From: Acidimicrobiales bacterium AG-410-I20
GTDB taxonomy: Bacteria > Actinomycetota > Acidimicrobiia > Acidimicrobiales > MedAcidi-G1
Reading direction: 5' to 3'
Length of the DNA stretch: 49,262 bases
NCBI GenBank assembly: GCA_949538625.1
Contig: CATISD010000112.1
Coordinates: forward strand, 1-49,262
A program made the translations under genes and the position numbers. Below, one piece after another: positions 25,248-33,594 of the stretch. The notes under the pieces are model-generated. The model ran no database searches. It saw only the letters and a program-made list of their open reading frames with translations, and was not told the DNA's origin. Position 1 is the first letter of the stretch. The number at the start of each line of letters is the position of its first letter.

Positions 25248-26027
25248 ATGAACATTGTTGTATGTGTAAAGCAAATTCCTGATCCAGCTGACCCTGGAGC
25301 ACTGGATCCAGAAACTAAAACTCTAAAACGAGACGTAAAACTCATCCTTGATGAGTCAGATTCTTATGGAGTTGAAATGGCTCTTCAACTTGTTGATGAA
25401 GCAGGAAGTGGTGAAGTCCGTTTGGTTTCGATGGCGCCAAATAATGAGATGAGTGGTTTACGAACCGCCCTTGCGATGGGAGCGGCCAGTGCTGTTCTTG
25501 TAAGCGATGACGCTTTAGCAGGATCAGATGCATTATCGACAGCTAAAGTCCTAGCTGCTGCCATTAATCGTTCAGAGCCCACACTTATATTGACTGCTAC
25601 AGAATCAAGTGACGGATATACAGGTACAGTTCCGGTTCAGATAGCTGAAATTCTTGATCTCCCTGCAGTTACGTTCGCAAAAGAAATCTCAGTAAACGGT
25701 GATGTAGTTTCAGTGAAACGTCAGACAGAAGAAGGCTATGACGAAGTTGAATGTCCGCTTCCATGTGTTGTATCAGTGACAGCAGGTGTAGTTGAACCGA
25801 GGTATCCATCATTCAAAGGAATCATGGCAGCAAAAAATAAGCCAGTAGAGGAACTTGATTTGGCAGGTTTAGGTATTGAAGAAGGAACTGTGGGCTGGGC
25901 GGGAGCTCGTCAAGAGATTACCGAAATAGCAGAAGCGCCAGAACGCGAAGCTGGAGAGATCGTTGTCGATGAAGGTGATGCTCATGAAAGAATCATGGCA
26001 TTTTTAGATGAACTTAAGGTTCTTTAG
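25248..26027 (+). CDS. etfB: Electron transfer flavoprotein beta subunit
   Basis: This 259-residue EtfB begins MNIVVCVKQIPDP and contains the adenine-nucleotide-binding region MALQLVDEAGSGEVRLVSMAP with AMGAASAVLV after it. The ECPLPCVVSV segment and the conserved RYPSFKGIMAAK motif that docks to acyl-CoA dehydrogenases follow. With EtfA it carries electrons from fatty-acid and amino-acid dehydrogenases to the quinone pool. etfA begins nine bases downstream. Confidence 0.96.
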   Translation: MNIVVCVKQIPDPADPGALDPETKTLKRDVKLILDESDSYGVEMALQLVDEAGSGEVRLVSMAPNNEMSGLRTALAMGAASAVLVSDDALAGSDALSTAKVLAAAINRSEPTLILTATESSDGYTGTVPVQIAEILDLPAVTFAKEISVNGDVVSVKRQTEEGYDEVECPLPCVVSVTAGVVEPRYPSFKGIMAAKNKPVEELDLAGLGIEEGTVGWAGARQEITEIAEAPEREAGEIVVDEGDAHERIMAFLDELKVL

Positions 26028-26031
26028 GAGG
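26026..26031 (+). promoter_or_regulatory. Strong ribosome binding site of etfA
   Basis: AGGAGG, overlapping the etfB stop codon and five bases before the etfA ATG. It is the best Shine-Dalgarno match in the window and contrasts with the leaderless starts elsewhere. Confidence 0.75.
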
Positions 26032-26036
26032 CGATT

Positions 26037-27005
26037 ATGGGCATCTCAACCATTTGGGTTTATGGTGAAGCAACAAACGGAGTGGTTTCAACTACAACGC
26101 TTGAACTAATTACTGGAGCTCGCCAATTAGCAGACACCGTAGAGGTGATTGTTCATGGTGATGCATCCTCCTTAGCTCCTCAACTTGGAGAATATGGAGC
26201 AGCAAGCGTCAAGTCAATCGGAGATCTCGGTGAGGCTTTAGCCGGCCCGCAGATCGCTGCCGCGATTGCTTCCGCTGTTTCAGAGGGCAACGGACCAGAA
26301 GCTGTTTTATGCGCGACAACATATGATGGGCGAGATGTAGCAGGCCGTCTATCAGCAAAATTAGACGCTCCCGTTATTACTAATGTTGTTGAACTAAAAG
26401 TAGAAGGTGACCGCCTACTAGGAGTTGAACCAGTATTTGGCGGAACAACAAATGTCACAACTGGTTTCACAGGATCCGGAACAGCAATATTTTTAGTCCG
26501 GCCAAAATCCTTTGAAGCAGAATCCTCAGGAGGGTCAGCAGCAAATGTTGACACAATTCAAGCAGGAGACACTGGTAACACCGATACATCAGTCGTAAAA
26601 GACAGATTTGTTGAAGAGACCACCGGACCAAAACTTGATGAAGCTGCAATAGTTGTTTCTGGAGGACGTGGGCTGGGAGAACCTGACAAATACGAAATGA
26701 TCGAAAGTCTCGCGAAGTTATTAAAAGGTGCACCTGGAGCTTCAAGGGCCGTTGTCGACTCAGGATGGGTTCCATATTCATACCAAGTTGGACAAACTGG
26801 AAAGGTCGTGAAGCCGACGGTTTATTTAGCTTGCGGAATTTCTGGAGCAACCCAACATCTGGTAGGAATGAAAGGTTCTGCAAACATCATCGCGATAAAT
26901 AAAGATGAAGAAGCTCCGATCTTTGGAGTCGCAGACCTTGGGATCGTTGGAGACGTGCATAAAGTTTTACCCGAACTTATTTCCGCACTTGAAGCAAGAG
27001 GCTAA
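26037..27005 (+). CDS. etfA: Electron transfer flavoprotein alpha subunit
   Basis: This 322-residue protein has the C-terminal FAD-binding domain well preserved. [15 protein letters not shown] starts it, then [11 protein letters not shown], the [11 protein letters not shown] loop and [13 protein letters not shown]. The N-terminal domain is more divergent, as usual. It forms the flavin-carrying half of the ETF dimer. Tight spacing to etfB and a strong ribosome binding site show one operon. No ETF-quinone oxidoreductase gene is in the window. Confidence 0.96.
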   Translation: MGISTIWVYGEATNGVVSTTTLELITGARQLADTVEVIVHGDASSLAPQLGEYGAASVKSIGDLGEALAGPQIAAAIASAVSEGNGPEAVLCATTYDGRDVAGRLSAKLDAPVITNVVELKVEGDRLLGVEPVFGGTTNVTTGFTGSGTAIFLVRPKSFEAESSGGSAANVDTIQAGDTGNTDTSVVKDRFVEETTGPKLDEAAIVVSGGRGLGEPDKYEMIESLAKLLKGAPGASRAVVDSGWVPYSYQVGQTGKVVKPTVYLACGISGATQHLVGMKGSANIIAINKDEEAPIFGVADLGIVGDVHKVLPELISALEARG

Positions 27006-27043
27006 GACCTGCAGAGAATCGGTCTAATTCTTACTTATAAAAA

Positions 27044-28027
27044 CTACTCTCGAGTGTCTTCAGCACTCAACGCCCAAGACAGCCCATCTATCGGATCTTC
27101 AACTGCGATTCTTAAGTTCCACCCCTTAGTCAAAGAGTCATGATTCCATATCCACCAATTCATTTCAGTTAATGCATCCCCTAATTCATGAGTAAATGGC
27201 GGCCATATTTCTTCTTGATCTAAACCCGCTAGAGCCACAGCACACCACCAAGCTTCAAATCGCCCCTTTGCACAACCCGGTCGTCGACCGTAAGCACCTC
27301 CAGAAGAAGCAGCCCAAACCATGTGATTCCATATCTCTGAAATAGAAACCTCCTTAGCCTTAGCTTCAGTTACGCCCAAAGAAGAAATAGCTGTAGCCGC
27401 ATCTCCATAGACTCTCACTGCAGCAGAGCGCCCGTTTGATTGACTTGTCCAAGTTTGAACAAGACTACGTAGTGCTTGGGTCCCAGCATCATGGGTTACA
27501 ACGTCTGGTTTTGGCAAAGGAAAATAATCAAGACCGTTAATCGAAGGAGATGAATCATTAACCTCGTACTCTTTGATATCGGGTGTTTCTATCGATTTTT
27601 CCCAGCCAGTAAGGGCCAAGGGAATACCTAGAGGATCTTCAGTAATCTCAATTCCAGTTAGATCTTCTCCTCTAACTACTCTTTCGTGAATAACTAACGA
27701 GCGGAGAGGGCCAGCATTCAAATGGAGGTTCAGATCTTCCCAAGTATGAGAAGAAGCTGCCACCTCAGTTAATGGTGCTAAACCAAAAATTTGAGCATCA
27801 CGGTTAACCGCACGAGCGGCGAATTCTCCTGGCGCCTCAAGAGCCAATCTGTGTTCTGCATGATCACCGGCAGGCCATAATTGCTGACCTCTTTCGTTGG
27901 CTTGTCGAGACCTAATCGCAACATCTTCTAGAACAGACCAAGATCTGTCTTTACAGAGTTGATCAATAAGTCTTATAAGCTCATCAAGATCTCCGAGCTC
28001 AAGTAAATGGTCAAGATCTCTATTCAT
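27044..28027 (-). CDS. Conserved protein of unknown function, last gene of the phosphomutase/DUF3090/SCO1664 operon
   Basis: This protein has about 327 residues. It is soluble, rich in Trp and acidic residues, and has no signal or membrane segment. It has a helical N-terminus (MNRDLDHLLELGDLDELI, then RSRQANERGQQLWPAG), a middle with HTWEDL and VIHERVV, and a Trp-rich C-terminus (FEAWWCAVALAGL; NWWIWNHD). The ATG at 28027 overlaps the stop of the SCO1664-family gene by four bases. The longer frame from 28087 is rejected. I do not recognise the family. Strict translational coupling suggests it works with the three upstream products. Confidence 0.7.
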   Translation of the reverse strand: MNRDLDHLLELGDLDELIRLIDQLCKDRSWSVLEDVAIRSRQANERGQQLWPAGDHAEHRLALEAPGEFAARAVNRDAQIFGLAPLTEVAASSHTWEDLNLHLNAGPLRSLVIHERVVRGEDLTGIEITEDPLGIPLALTGWEKSIETPDIKEYEVNDSSPSINGLDYFPLPKPDVVTHDAGTQALRSLVQTWTSQSNGRSAAVRVYGDAATAISSLGVTEAKAKEVSISEIWNHMVWAASSGGAYGRRPGCAKGRFEAWWCAVALAGLDQEEIWPPFTHELGDALTEMNWWIWNHDSLTKGWNLRIAVEDPIDGLSWALSAEDTRE

Positions 28028-28779
28028 AGAAGCGGCCAAGGAACACGATACCCAGTCGCATCGTATGGCAAGGACCCTGCAGAACAAACCGCTTGCGCTC
28101 TCGTAATGAGAGCATCTATTTCCATGGGATTAAGAAGAGAAAGTAAAGATTCAGACGGTCCACTAGAAATAAACCCTTGCAGGTCTTCAACTAACTGAGA
28201 ATCAATAAATTCTCCAGCCCAGTCCCAAATAACTGTCCGAACTTTAAATTGATGGTGGAAACTTAGCGCATTGTCTATAGCCCAAATATTCCCATCTTTT
28301 CCTTCTAAAACGTGGCCTGCTTTTCGATCAGTATTATTTGAAACTAAGTCAAATACAGCAAGTTTCTTAAGGGTATTAACATACGAAGCGTTATCTCTGA
28401 GAGTGAAATAATGCTGCTCATAATCACAAGGTATGTATAACTGCAGAGAGCCTTCACCAAGTGGCCCAAGCCGCGAAATGGTTGGCGGAATCATCCCCCA
28501 ATTAAGTTGTTTTGCTAATTCCCAAGCTGCGACTTCACGCTTATAAATCTCAGGTGGAAAATCATGAAGGGGACGTTCACCAGAGAAAGGCTTATATACA
28601 CCTTGGATTAGTGTCCCGTTCAAACTGATATCCACCAAAAAGGTGGCATTTGAAGACCAAGGCATACGACCCAGAACCTCAATCTCACCTTCAATTAAAA
28701 ATTTGATTGCAAGAGAGTCTTCTAACGGCTCCCGATCTCTAAAAGGGTTAGAGGTATTAGAACTTTCGTCAGTTTTCAC
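28024..28779 (-). CDS. SCO1664-family kinase-like protein
   Basis: This 251-residue protein has a lipid-kinase-like (PI3/4K or HipA-like) fold. The signature is a VYKP lysine strand near residue 60 and EVAAWELA for the helix C glutamate. A catalytic-loop-like SNNTDRKAGHVL lies near residue 147, followed by IDNALSFH for the metal-binding Asp. The family is widespread in Actinobacteria next to a phosphomutase and DUF3090, and often near the mycothiol ligase gene mshC. Its substrate is unknown. The start is GTG inside the end of the DUF3090 gene (11-base overlap). Confidence 0.85.
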   Translation of the reverse strand: MKTDESSNTSNPFRDREPLEDSLAIKFLIEGEIEVLGRMPWSSNATFLVDISLNGTLIQGVYKPFSGERPLHDFPPEIYKREVAAWELAKQLNWGMIPPTISRLGPLGEGSLQLYIPCDYEQHYFTLRDNASYVNTLKKLAVFDLVSNNTDRKAGHVLEGKDGNIWAIDNALSFHHQFKVRTVIWDWAGEFIDSQLVEDLQGFISSGPSESLLSLLNPMEIDALITRAQAVCSAGSLPYDATGYRVPWPLL

Positions 28780-29269
28780 AAGGGCACCAACCCTGATTGG
28801 ATGGTTCTAGAGGGGCTTCACACCATGGGCATGGCGGCCTTCCTGAAGCAACGAGATCTCTTGCCTGACTAACAAAAGCTGCAACTTGTTGACGGTTTAG
28901 AGGAAATCTAGCTTGAGCAGGTACCGCATCTTCGTCACGAATTAACTCTTCCGCAAACAGGACTATTCGATCGTTGCTTTGCTGGTAAGTGACTCCGAGA
29001 CTTCCAACCACCCAAGCGGGTTCACCCGGTTCAATAAATAAATCTTCTAGGACTAAAGAACCTCCGGATTCAATCTCTGACGGAGGAAGGTCATCAAGCA
29101 TGCGATCTAAAAATTCCGCTAAACCAGATACCTGCTGCTTTTCAAGTTTGAGTGAAATCAACTCATTTATTCGTTGAGCTTGTAGGTAAAACACTCGTCG
29201 CCCTTGCGGGCCAGTCGTACCCGCAACAAAAATATCTGTGTCATCCCAATTGATTTCTGGCCGATTCAT
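28769..29269 (-). CDS. DUF3090 family protein
   Basis: This 166-residue protein begins with strand-rich FVAGTTGPQGRRVFYLQA. It ends with a small zinc-ribbon-like cluster, PPCPWCEAPLEP then WCPCEN, with four cysteines. The family has no known activity and is found in Actinobacteria in this same gene set. Its ATG overlaps the phosphomutase stop by four bases (ATGA). Confidence 0.88.
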   Translation of the reverse strand: MNRPEINWDDTDIFVAGTTGPQGRRVFYLQAQRINELISLKLEKQQVSGLAEFLDRMLDDLPPSEIESGGSLVLEDLFIEPGEPAWVVGSLGVTYQQSNDRIVLFAEELIRDEDAVPAQARFPLNRQQVAAFVSQARDLVASGRPPCPWCEAPLEPSNQGWCPCEN

Positions 29270-29907
29270 GATGTCACCACATTGGCAAGAGAGCCATTGT
29301 TGTTCATAGTTAAAACGATAGGCCGGTTATCTGTGTAGAGAACGGCACTTACAGAGCAAGGGCCAACAACAATTCTTTGAAATAAATCAAGAGGTGCACC
29401 TAATGCTGTAGCTAAAACAGCTTTAATAGGGTCAGCATGAGAGACACAAATAATGGTTTCGTTTGGATGTTTCAAAACAAGATCTGAAACTTGAGAGGTA
29501 ATACGAGCTTGCATTTCAGCGAAAGACTCTCCTCCTGGAAAACGAAATTGAGAAGGCTGTGATTGAACAGTACGCCAATCCTGCAATTTAAAAAGATCCT
29601 TTAATTTGCGTCCGGTCCACTTACCAAAATCACATTCGATAAGCCCTTCAGCTATTCGCACCCGTCGGCCAACTGCTTTAGCTATAGGAGCCGCAGTTTC
29701 TCTGGTTCTCTCCATTGGAGACGCGTAGACAGCAGAAACTTTCTTGCCAGTAAAAGATTCTTGGGCTTCTTTTATGTGTAGAGAGGCTGCTTCTGCTTGT
29801 TCTTTCCCCGATTCTGATAAGTGAAGATTCGCGGCACGTCCTGGTAAAACAGCCCCGGTAGTTGGGGTACGTCCGTGACGAATAAATAGAACAAGTGTGG
29901 AGTTCAT
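29266..29907 (-). CDS. MSMEG_4193-type phosphomutase/phosphatase
   Basis: This 213-residue histidine phosphatase has the catalytic LFIRHGRTPT (about residues 7-16), YASPMERTRETA (second Arg) and CVSHADPIKAVL (second His, near residue 160). It is the first gene of a four-gene overlapping operon. The actual reaction is unknown. The UDG gene diverges 25 bases away, so the two promoters share almost no space. TAGATT lies nine bases before its ATG. Confidence 0.88.
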   Translation of the reverse strand: MNSTLVLFIRHGRTPTTGAVLPGRAANLHLSESGKEQAEAASLHIKEAQESFTGKKVSAVYASPMERTRETAAPIAKAVGRRVRIAEGLIECDFGKWTGRKLKDLFKLQDWRTVQSQPSQFRFPGGESFAEMQARITSQVSDLVLKHPNETIICVSHADPIKAVLATALGAPLDLFQRIVVGPCSVSAVLYTDNRPIVLTMNNNGSLANVVTS

Positions 29908-29920
29908 GGCCTAATTAATC

Positions 29921-29926
29921 TACCCT
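29921..29926 (+). promoter_or_regulatory. Predicted leaderless -10 element of the UDG gene
   Basis: TACCCT is followed by six bases and the GTG at 29933. No ribosome binding site is present. Confidence 0.55.
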
Positions 29927-29932
29927 GCCAGA

Positions 29933-30610
29933 GTGGATCCGATTCGTACTTTAGAGAAAGTAAACAAAGAAGTAACAGTCTGTACTGCATGTCCGAGGTT
30001 AGTGAGTTGGCGAGAAAAGGTAGCAACTGAAAAAAGAGCGGCCTTCATTGATGAAGATTATTGGGGTAAAGGCGTTCCTGGGTTTGGAGATCCTAACGCA
30101 AGAATTCTTGTAGTGGGTCTTGCCCCAGCTGCTCATGGGGCGAACCGAACAGGCAGAGTTTTTACTGGTGATCGATCAGGAGATTTCTTATTTGCTGCAC
30201 TTCATCGAGTTGGTTTAGCTAACCAGCCTGAATCAATAAATCGAGGAGACGGATTGAAACTAAAAGATGTGTATATAACTGCTCCAGTCAAATGCGCTCC
30301 TCCAGCGAATAAACCAACTCCTCAAGAGAAAGCAAATTGTAAACCTTTCTTTGAAAGAGAATTAAAAGCTCTTAACCGAGTAAAAGTTATTTTGGTACTT
30401 GGTCAAATCGGATATCAATCAGTTACCACAGAACTTGGATTAAAACCGAAACCTAAGTTTGGGCATGGCGTTGAGGTCTCATTGTCTGATGGTCCTACAA
30501 TACTTTGCTCTTATCATGTCAGCCAGCAAAATACATTTACAGGAAAACTAACTGAACCTATGTTCGATTTAGTCTTAGATCGAGCGAAAGAACTGATCAA
30601 AGAACAATAA
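29933..30610 (+). CDS. udgB: Family 5 uracil-DNA glycosylase
   Basis: This 225-residue Fe-S glycosylase of the UdgB type has motif 1 GLAPAAHGANRTGRVFTGD (about residues 62-80), which lacks the polar catalytic residue of classical UDGs. Motif 2 includes the HVSQQNTFTG region. Four cysteines, CTACP near residue 17 and KCAPP ... NCKPF near 123-138, should hold a [4Fe-4S] cluster. It removes uracil and other damaged bases from DNA. It starts with GTG and is probably leaderless. Confidence 0.93.
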   Translation: MDPIRTLEKVNKEVTVCTACPRLVSWREKVATEKRAAFIDEDYWGKGVPGFGDPNARILVVGLAPAAHGANRTGRVFTGDRSGDFLFAALHRVGLANQPESINRGDGLKLKDVYITAPVKCAPPANKPTPQEKANCKPFFERELKALNRVKVILVLGQIGYQSVTTELGLKPKPKFGHGVEVSLSDGPTILCSYHVSQQNTFTGKLTEPMFDLVLDRAKELIKEQ

Positions 30611-30624
30611 ACCTGACAGATTGG

Positions 30625-30630
30625 TAGCAT
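30625..30630 (+). promoter_or_regulatory. Predicted leaderless -10 element of the small lipoprotein gene
   Basis: TAGCAT is followed by six bases and the GTG at 30637. Confidence 0.5.
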
Positions 30631-30636
30631 CTTCTT

Positions 30637-31014
30637 GTGAAAAAATTTGAACGTTCTCGCTTAACTTATTTATCAGGCCTCTTGGTTTCTTTATTATTTG
30701 TTGCAGGATGTGCTAATTCAGCTACTCCCAATAGTTGGGAAGAACAAGCCGTAGATGGACAGGGATTAGCAGAACGTAATTTCATTGAGTCTTGCCAAGC
30801 AGCAAATGAAGACTTAACTGAAATAGTTAGAGAAGATTTTTGTGGCTGTCTTCTAGATGGGATCAAGCAGGCAGTTACATTCAGTGAATTTAAAAAATTA
30901 GATGATCACATCAAAAAACACAGTAACGAAATAACCGAAACTGGGTTAGGTGACGCTTTCCCGTGGTTCATTGAGGTTAATGACAATTGTTCCGGTTCTG
31001 TGCCTCAGAACTAA
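30637..31014 (+). CDS. Small secreted lipoprotein of unknown function
   Basis: This 125-residue protein has a lipoprotein signal: basic start KKFERSR, hydrophobic core, then FVAGC (cysteine near residue 25). The mature part is about 100 residues and carries four more cysteines (ESCQAANE; DFCGC; NDNCSG), probably paired as disulfides on the cell surface. I recognise no specific family. The stop codon directly abuts the ATG of the DapA-family gene, so the two are likely cotranscribed. Confidence 0.75.
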   Translation: MKKFERSRLTYLSGLLVSLLFVAGCANSATPNSWEEQAVDGQGLAERNFIESCQAANEDLTEIVREDFCGCLLDGIKQAVTFSEFKKLDDHIKKHSNEITETGLGDAFPWFIEVNDNCSGSVPQN

Positions 31015-31941
31015 ATGGCACCACAGCAATTTCTGTTCCCGAGCGGAGTTCTCGCTCCCATAGTCACTCCACTTCATCAGAACTACAAAATACATACCGG
31101 TTTATTTGTAGATCATGCGTTTCAAGTTTTGGATGAAGGATGCGTAGGAGTAGTTCCATTCGGAACTACTGGTGAAGCGTTCTCAGTAGGTGTAAAGCAA
31201 CGAATGACAGCTCTGGAATCACTAGTTTCGGGTGGTGTTCATCCCTCACAGATACTGGTAGGTGCCGGGCAAACAAACTTAGGTGACACAATCAATCTCA
31301 CTCGACATGCGTTGGAAGTTGGAAGCTCAGGTGTGCTTGTCCTACCGCCGTTCTATTACAAAAATCCAAGCAGCCAAGGCCTTTATGAATATTTCAGTGC
31401 TTTCATTGATGAAGTATCAGATAGCCGACTGAAAATTGTTCTTTATCACATACCTCAAGTTGCTGGAGTTGGATTCCCAATTTCTGTCGTAAAAAAGCTG
31501 CATGAAGAATTTCCAGGGGTGATTGCGGGTATTAAAGATTCATCAGGTGATTGGGGCAACACAAAAGAACTTTTGGAAATCAAAGGATTAGATGTTTACC
31601 CAGGATCCGAACGTACATTACTTGACGCAATGCCACTAAATGCCCGTGGATGTATTACTGCCACAGCAAATGTTGCCGCCCCGATGTTGAGTAAAATCGT
31701 AAAGTCATACTTAGCAAAAGAGATTGAAGAAGCAGAAACCATTCATTCTTTAGTTATGGGTTTTCGCGAGGTTCTTGAAAAGCATCCTCCGATAGCGGCG
31801 ATTAAAGCTATCAAGCGAAAACAAGCGAGAGAAACAAACTGGAATCAAGTGTTTCCGCCATTAGAAACACTTTCGGATAGTGCTGCATCAGAGGTAAACG
31901 AAGCTTTCGAAAAAATGCAAAACTCGTTTAGCCTGCTCTAA
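31015..31941 (+). CDS. DapA/NAL-family aldolase (dihydrodipicolinate synthase-like)
   Basis: This 308-residue TIM-barrel lyase has the keto-acid-binding GTTGEA (about residues 50-55), the YHIPQ tyrosine segment near 143 and the Schiff-base lysine in AGIKDSSGD (near 171). Family members make dihydrodipicolinate for lysine or cleave 2-keto-3-deoxy sugars and N-acetylneuraminate. YHIPQ instead of the common YNxP leaves the substrate open. Lysine synthesis genes elsewhere in the window (lysA) do not prove this is DapA. It starts at ATG with no gap after the lipoprotein stop and converges with the FrhB-like gene (14-base overlap). Confidence 0.85.
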   Translation: MAPQQFLFPSGVLAPIVTPLHQNYKIHTGLFVDHAFQVLDEGCVGVVPFGTTGEAFSVGVKQRMTALESLVSGGVHPSQILVGAGQTNLGDTINLTRHALEVGSSGVLVLPPFYYKNPSSQGLYEYFSAFIDEVSDSRLKIVLYHIPQVAGVGFPISVVKKLHEEFPGVIAGIKDSSGDWGNTKELLEIKGLDVYPGSERTLLDAMPLNARGCITATANVAAPMLSKIVKSYLAKEIEEAETIHSLVMGFREVLEKHPPIAAIKAIKRKQARETNWNQVFPPLETLSDSAASEVNEAFEKMQNSFSLL

Positions 31942-33079
31942 CCTCAATTCCCAAACGTGGTTGAGGATTAGCCCAATCAGGCCAGCGGCTCCTACTTTTA
32001 GCTGACAGTTTATGCATGAGTGCAATAGCTCCTGGGTCGCTATCACCAGGCTTTCCTTCGATTACACCTTCTTCAAGCATTTTCATAATAATTTGTCGAC
32101 CTAACTCAGTTCGGACGATGGTCAAAGTCCAATCATTATTTTCGCCAATACCTCCAGTGGAAATGTCAGCATGTTCCGCTGCAAAGTCTGGACAATGATT
32201 GCAACCTTCTCTAGTCCATTCATGACATTCTTTTAAGTTGATCTCATGGTAGTCGCCATTTCTCATCCAGATTTGAAATACTCCTTTGATATTCATTTTG
32301 ACCATGTCTTCTTTTGCTAATCCGTATTTAGCCCAGAACAAGTCTTCAAAGATTGAGTCATCAAAAGATTTTGAGCAAAGAAGCCCAATATTTAATTTGA
32401 TTGGTTTGCCAGCTTTTCCAACACGACGGTGCCACATCACAGGCCCAATTGAAGTTTGGCAACTCATTCCTACCAAAGCGAGAGACTGTAAGTTCTTTTC
32501 ACGAGCTTCGTTAATGGCAAGAGTATTTGCAGAATATGTATAGCGACTGCCGGCTCCTGCTAATACTGACTCGCGGTCTGTAGCTAAAGCGGGCACGGCT
32601 TTCCAGTTTGTAATATCTTCGCTTTCACTTGCCTCAAGATGCGAAGTCAGAGCTCCATCAATAACATTATTTTCCAAACACCAGATAAGAATGGCAGAGA
32701 CAAGTCCTCCATCTTGACCTAATTGATGAACCGTGTCATCTGAAGCACGTGTTAAAAGAACATCTTTATAAATACCTGACATTTCATCGTCATTGCGGGG
32801 GCGTGCAAATAAGTGGTTGTCCGCCTCAGTTTCCCAATCCCTAAATCGCGGGCAAGCTCTCGTACAAGAAGTGCATCCTTTTTGTCCGTGGCCGCAATCG
32901 GAAAGACCTAACTCTTCTTCAAGGTGGAAAGGCTTATATGCACCAGGAGCATGTTCATATCCAATCACATCGTGTGGACAGGCAATTACGCAGCCTGCAC
33001 AACCCGTACAAAGACCTGAAGTGATGACTTCGTCATAAAGTTCTTTCCACTGAAACGTCCATTTTTTAGTTGTAGCCAT
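31928..33079 (-). CDS. FrhB/FdhB-like F420-linked iron-sulfur flavoprotein
   Basis: This 383-residue protein has two N-terminal [4Fe-4S] motifs: C24-x2-C27-x2-C30-x3-C34P and C62-x6-C69-x2-C72-x3-C76P. The FrhB/FdhB C-terminal domain follows, with the QDGGLVSAIL flavin segment near residue 122, VGMSCQTS, and REGCNHCPDFAAEHADIS near residue 290. Beta subunits of this type pass electrons between F420, FAD and Fe-S clusters. No hydrogenase or formate dehydrogenase partner is adjacent. TAGATT lies six bases before the ATG. It lies 31 bases downstream of tRNA-Arg on the same strand. Confidence 0.87.
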   Translation of the reverse strand: MATTKKWTFQWKELYDEVITSGLCTGCAGCVIACPHDVIGYEHAPGAYKPFHLEEELGLSDCGHGQKGCTSCTRACPRFRDWETEADNHLFARPRNDDEMSGIYKDVLLTRASDDTVHQLGQDGGLVSAILIWCLENNVIDGALTSHLEASESEDITNWKAVPALATDRESVLAGAGSRYTYSANTLAINEAREKNLQSLALVGMSCQTSIGPVMWHRRVGKAGKPIKLNIGLLCSKSFDDSIFEDLFWAKYGLAKEDMVKMNIKGVFQIWMRNGDYHEINLKECHEWTREGCNHCPDFAAEHADISTGGIGENNDWTLTIVRTELGRQIIMKMLEEGVIEGKPGDSDPGAIALMHKLSAKSRSRWPDWANPQPRLGIEVRAG

Positions 33080-33085
33080 ATCTAA

Positions 33086-33091
33086 AATCTA
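33086..33091 (-). promoter_or_regulatory. Predicted leaderless -10 element of the FrhB-like gene
   Basis: TAGATT on the minus strand lies six bases before the ATG at 33079, in the gap after the tRNA gene. Confidence 0.55.
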
Positions 33092-33110
33092 GTCCAATTT
33101 ATTCGTTAAG

Positions 33111-33182
33111 CGCCCCTGGCAGGACTCGAACCTGCGCTCACGGCTCCGGAAGCCGATGCTCTATCCGCTGAGCTACAGGGGC
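33111..33182 (-). tRNA. tRNA-Arg (anticodon CCG)
   Basis: On the minus strand a 72-base cloverleaf folds. The acceptor stem is GCCCCTG/CAGGGGC, followed by a D arm with GCTC/GAGC. The anticodon stem CGGC/GCCG encloses the loop TTCCGGA (anticodon CCG). The variable loop is GAGC, and the T arm is GCAGG-TTCGAGT-CCTGC, with discriminator G. No CCA is encoded. It reads CGG arginine codons. Confidence 0.95.
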
Positions 33183-33207
33183 TAGAAAATTTCTTTAATT
33201 AATAACG

Positions 33208-33594
33208 TTAACTACTCATAGAGATGATGATCGCTGCCGCTGAAGGTTTTTCGGAACCTTTTCGAAACCATTTACGAAAGTCAAAGTGGATGAGATAAGA
33301 CAAGAGTCCGTATTTGGCATTTATTGCATTTAAAACTCTCGTAAATTCATCACCAGTTATGACTTTGGCGGTACCGTGAAAAATTTCTGAGTTTTCTTTC
33401 ACGATTCCTCTGATGTTGCACGGTTGTAAAGTCACGTTGTGGTCGTTTGAGAGTCGCTTTACTTTCCAAGCATTCAAATCAGTTGTAAAACCACAGGTTC
33501 CGTCTCCTAAATCAGCTATCCAAACAGGCAATGACTTTGCTTTACCGGACCGAGTAAAAGTGGTGAATGAAACGTATTTCTCGTCAGTGATCAT
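33208..33594 (-). CDS. PPOX-class F420-dependent oxidoreductase
   Basis: This 128-residue split beta-barrel flavin/deazaflavin-binding protein of the pyridoxamine-oxidase-like fold resembles the small actinobacterial F420 group (Rv2061-like). Segments are YVSFTTFTRSGKAKSLPVWI at the start, the ...KVKRLSNDHNVTLQPC core, and FHGTAKVI. The C-terminus is short. The reaction is unknown. The ATG overlaps the ROK gene stop by four bases, so both are on one mRNA. Confidence 0.83.
   Translation of the reverse strand: MITDEKYVSFTTFTRSGKAKSLPVWIADLGDGTCGFTTDLNAWKVKRLSNDHNVTLQPCNIRGIVKENSEIFHGTAKVITGDEFTRVLNAINAKYGLLSYLIHFDFRKWFRKGSEKPSAAAIIISMSS

Noticed and set aside
26467-26883. 138-codon minus-strand open frame inside etfA
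   Set aside because: Leu/Gln-rich antisense product of a well-conserved gene.
28028-28087. Longer start (28087) for the unknown gene after the SCO1664-family gene
   Set aside because: The extension is the antisense-frame reading of the SCO1664 C-terminus. The ATG at 28027 gives a classic ATGA overlap.
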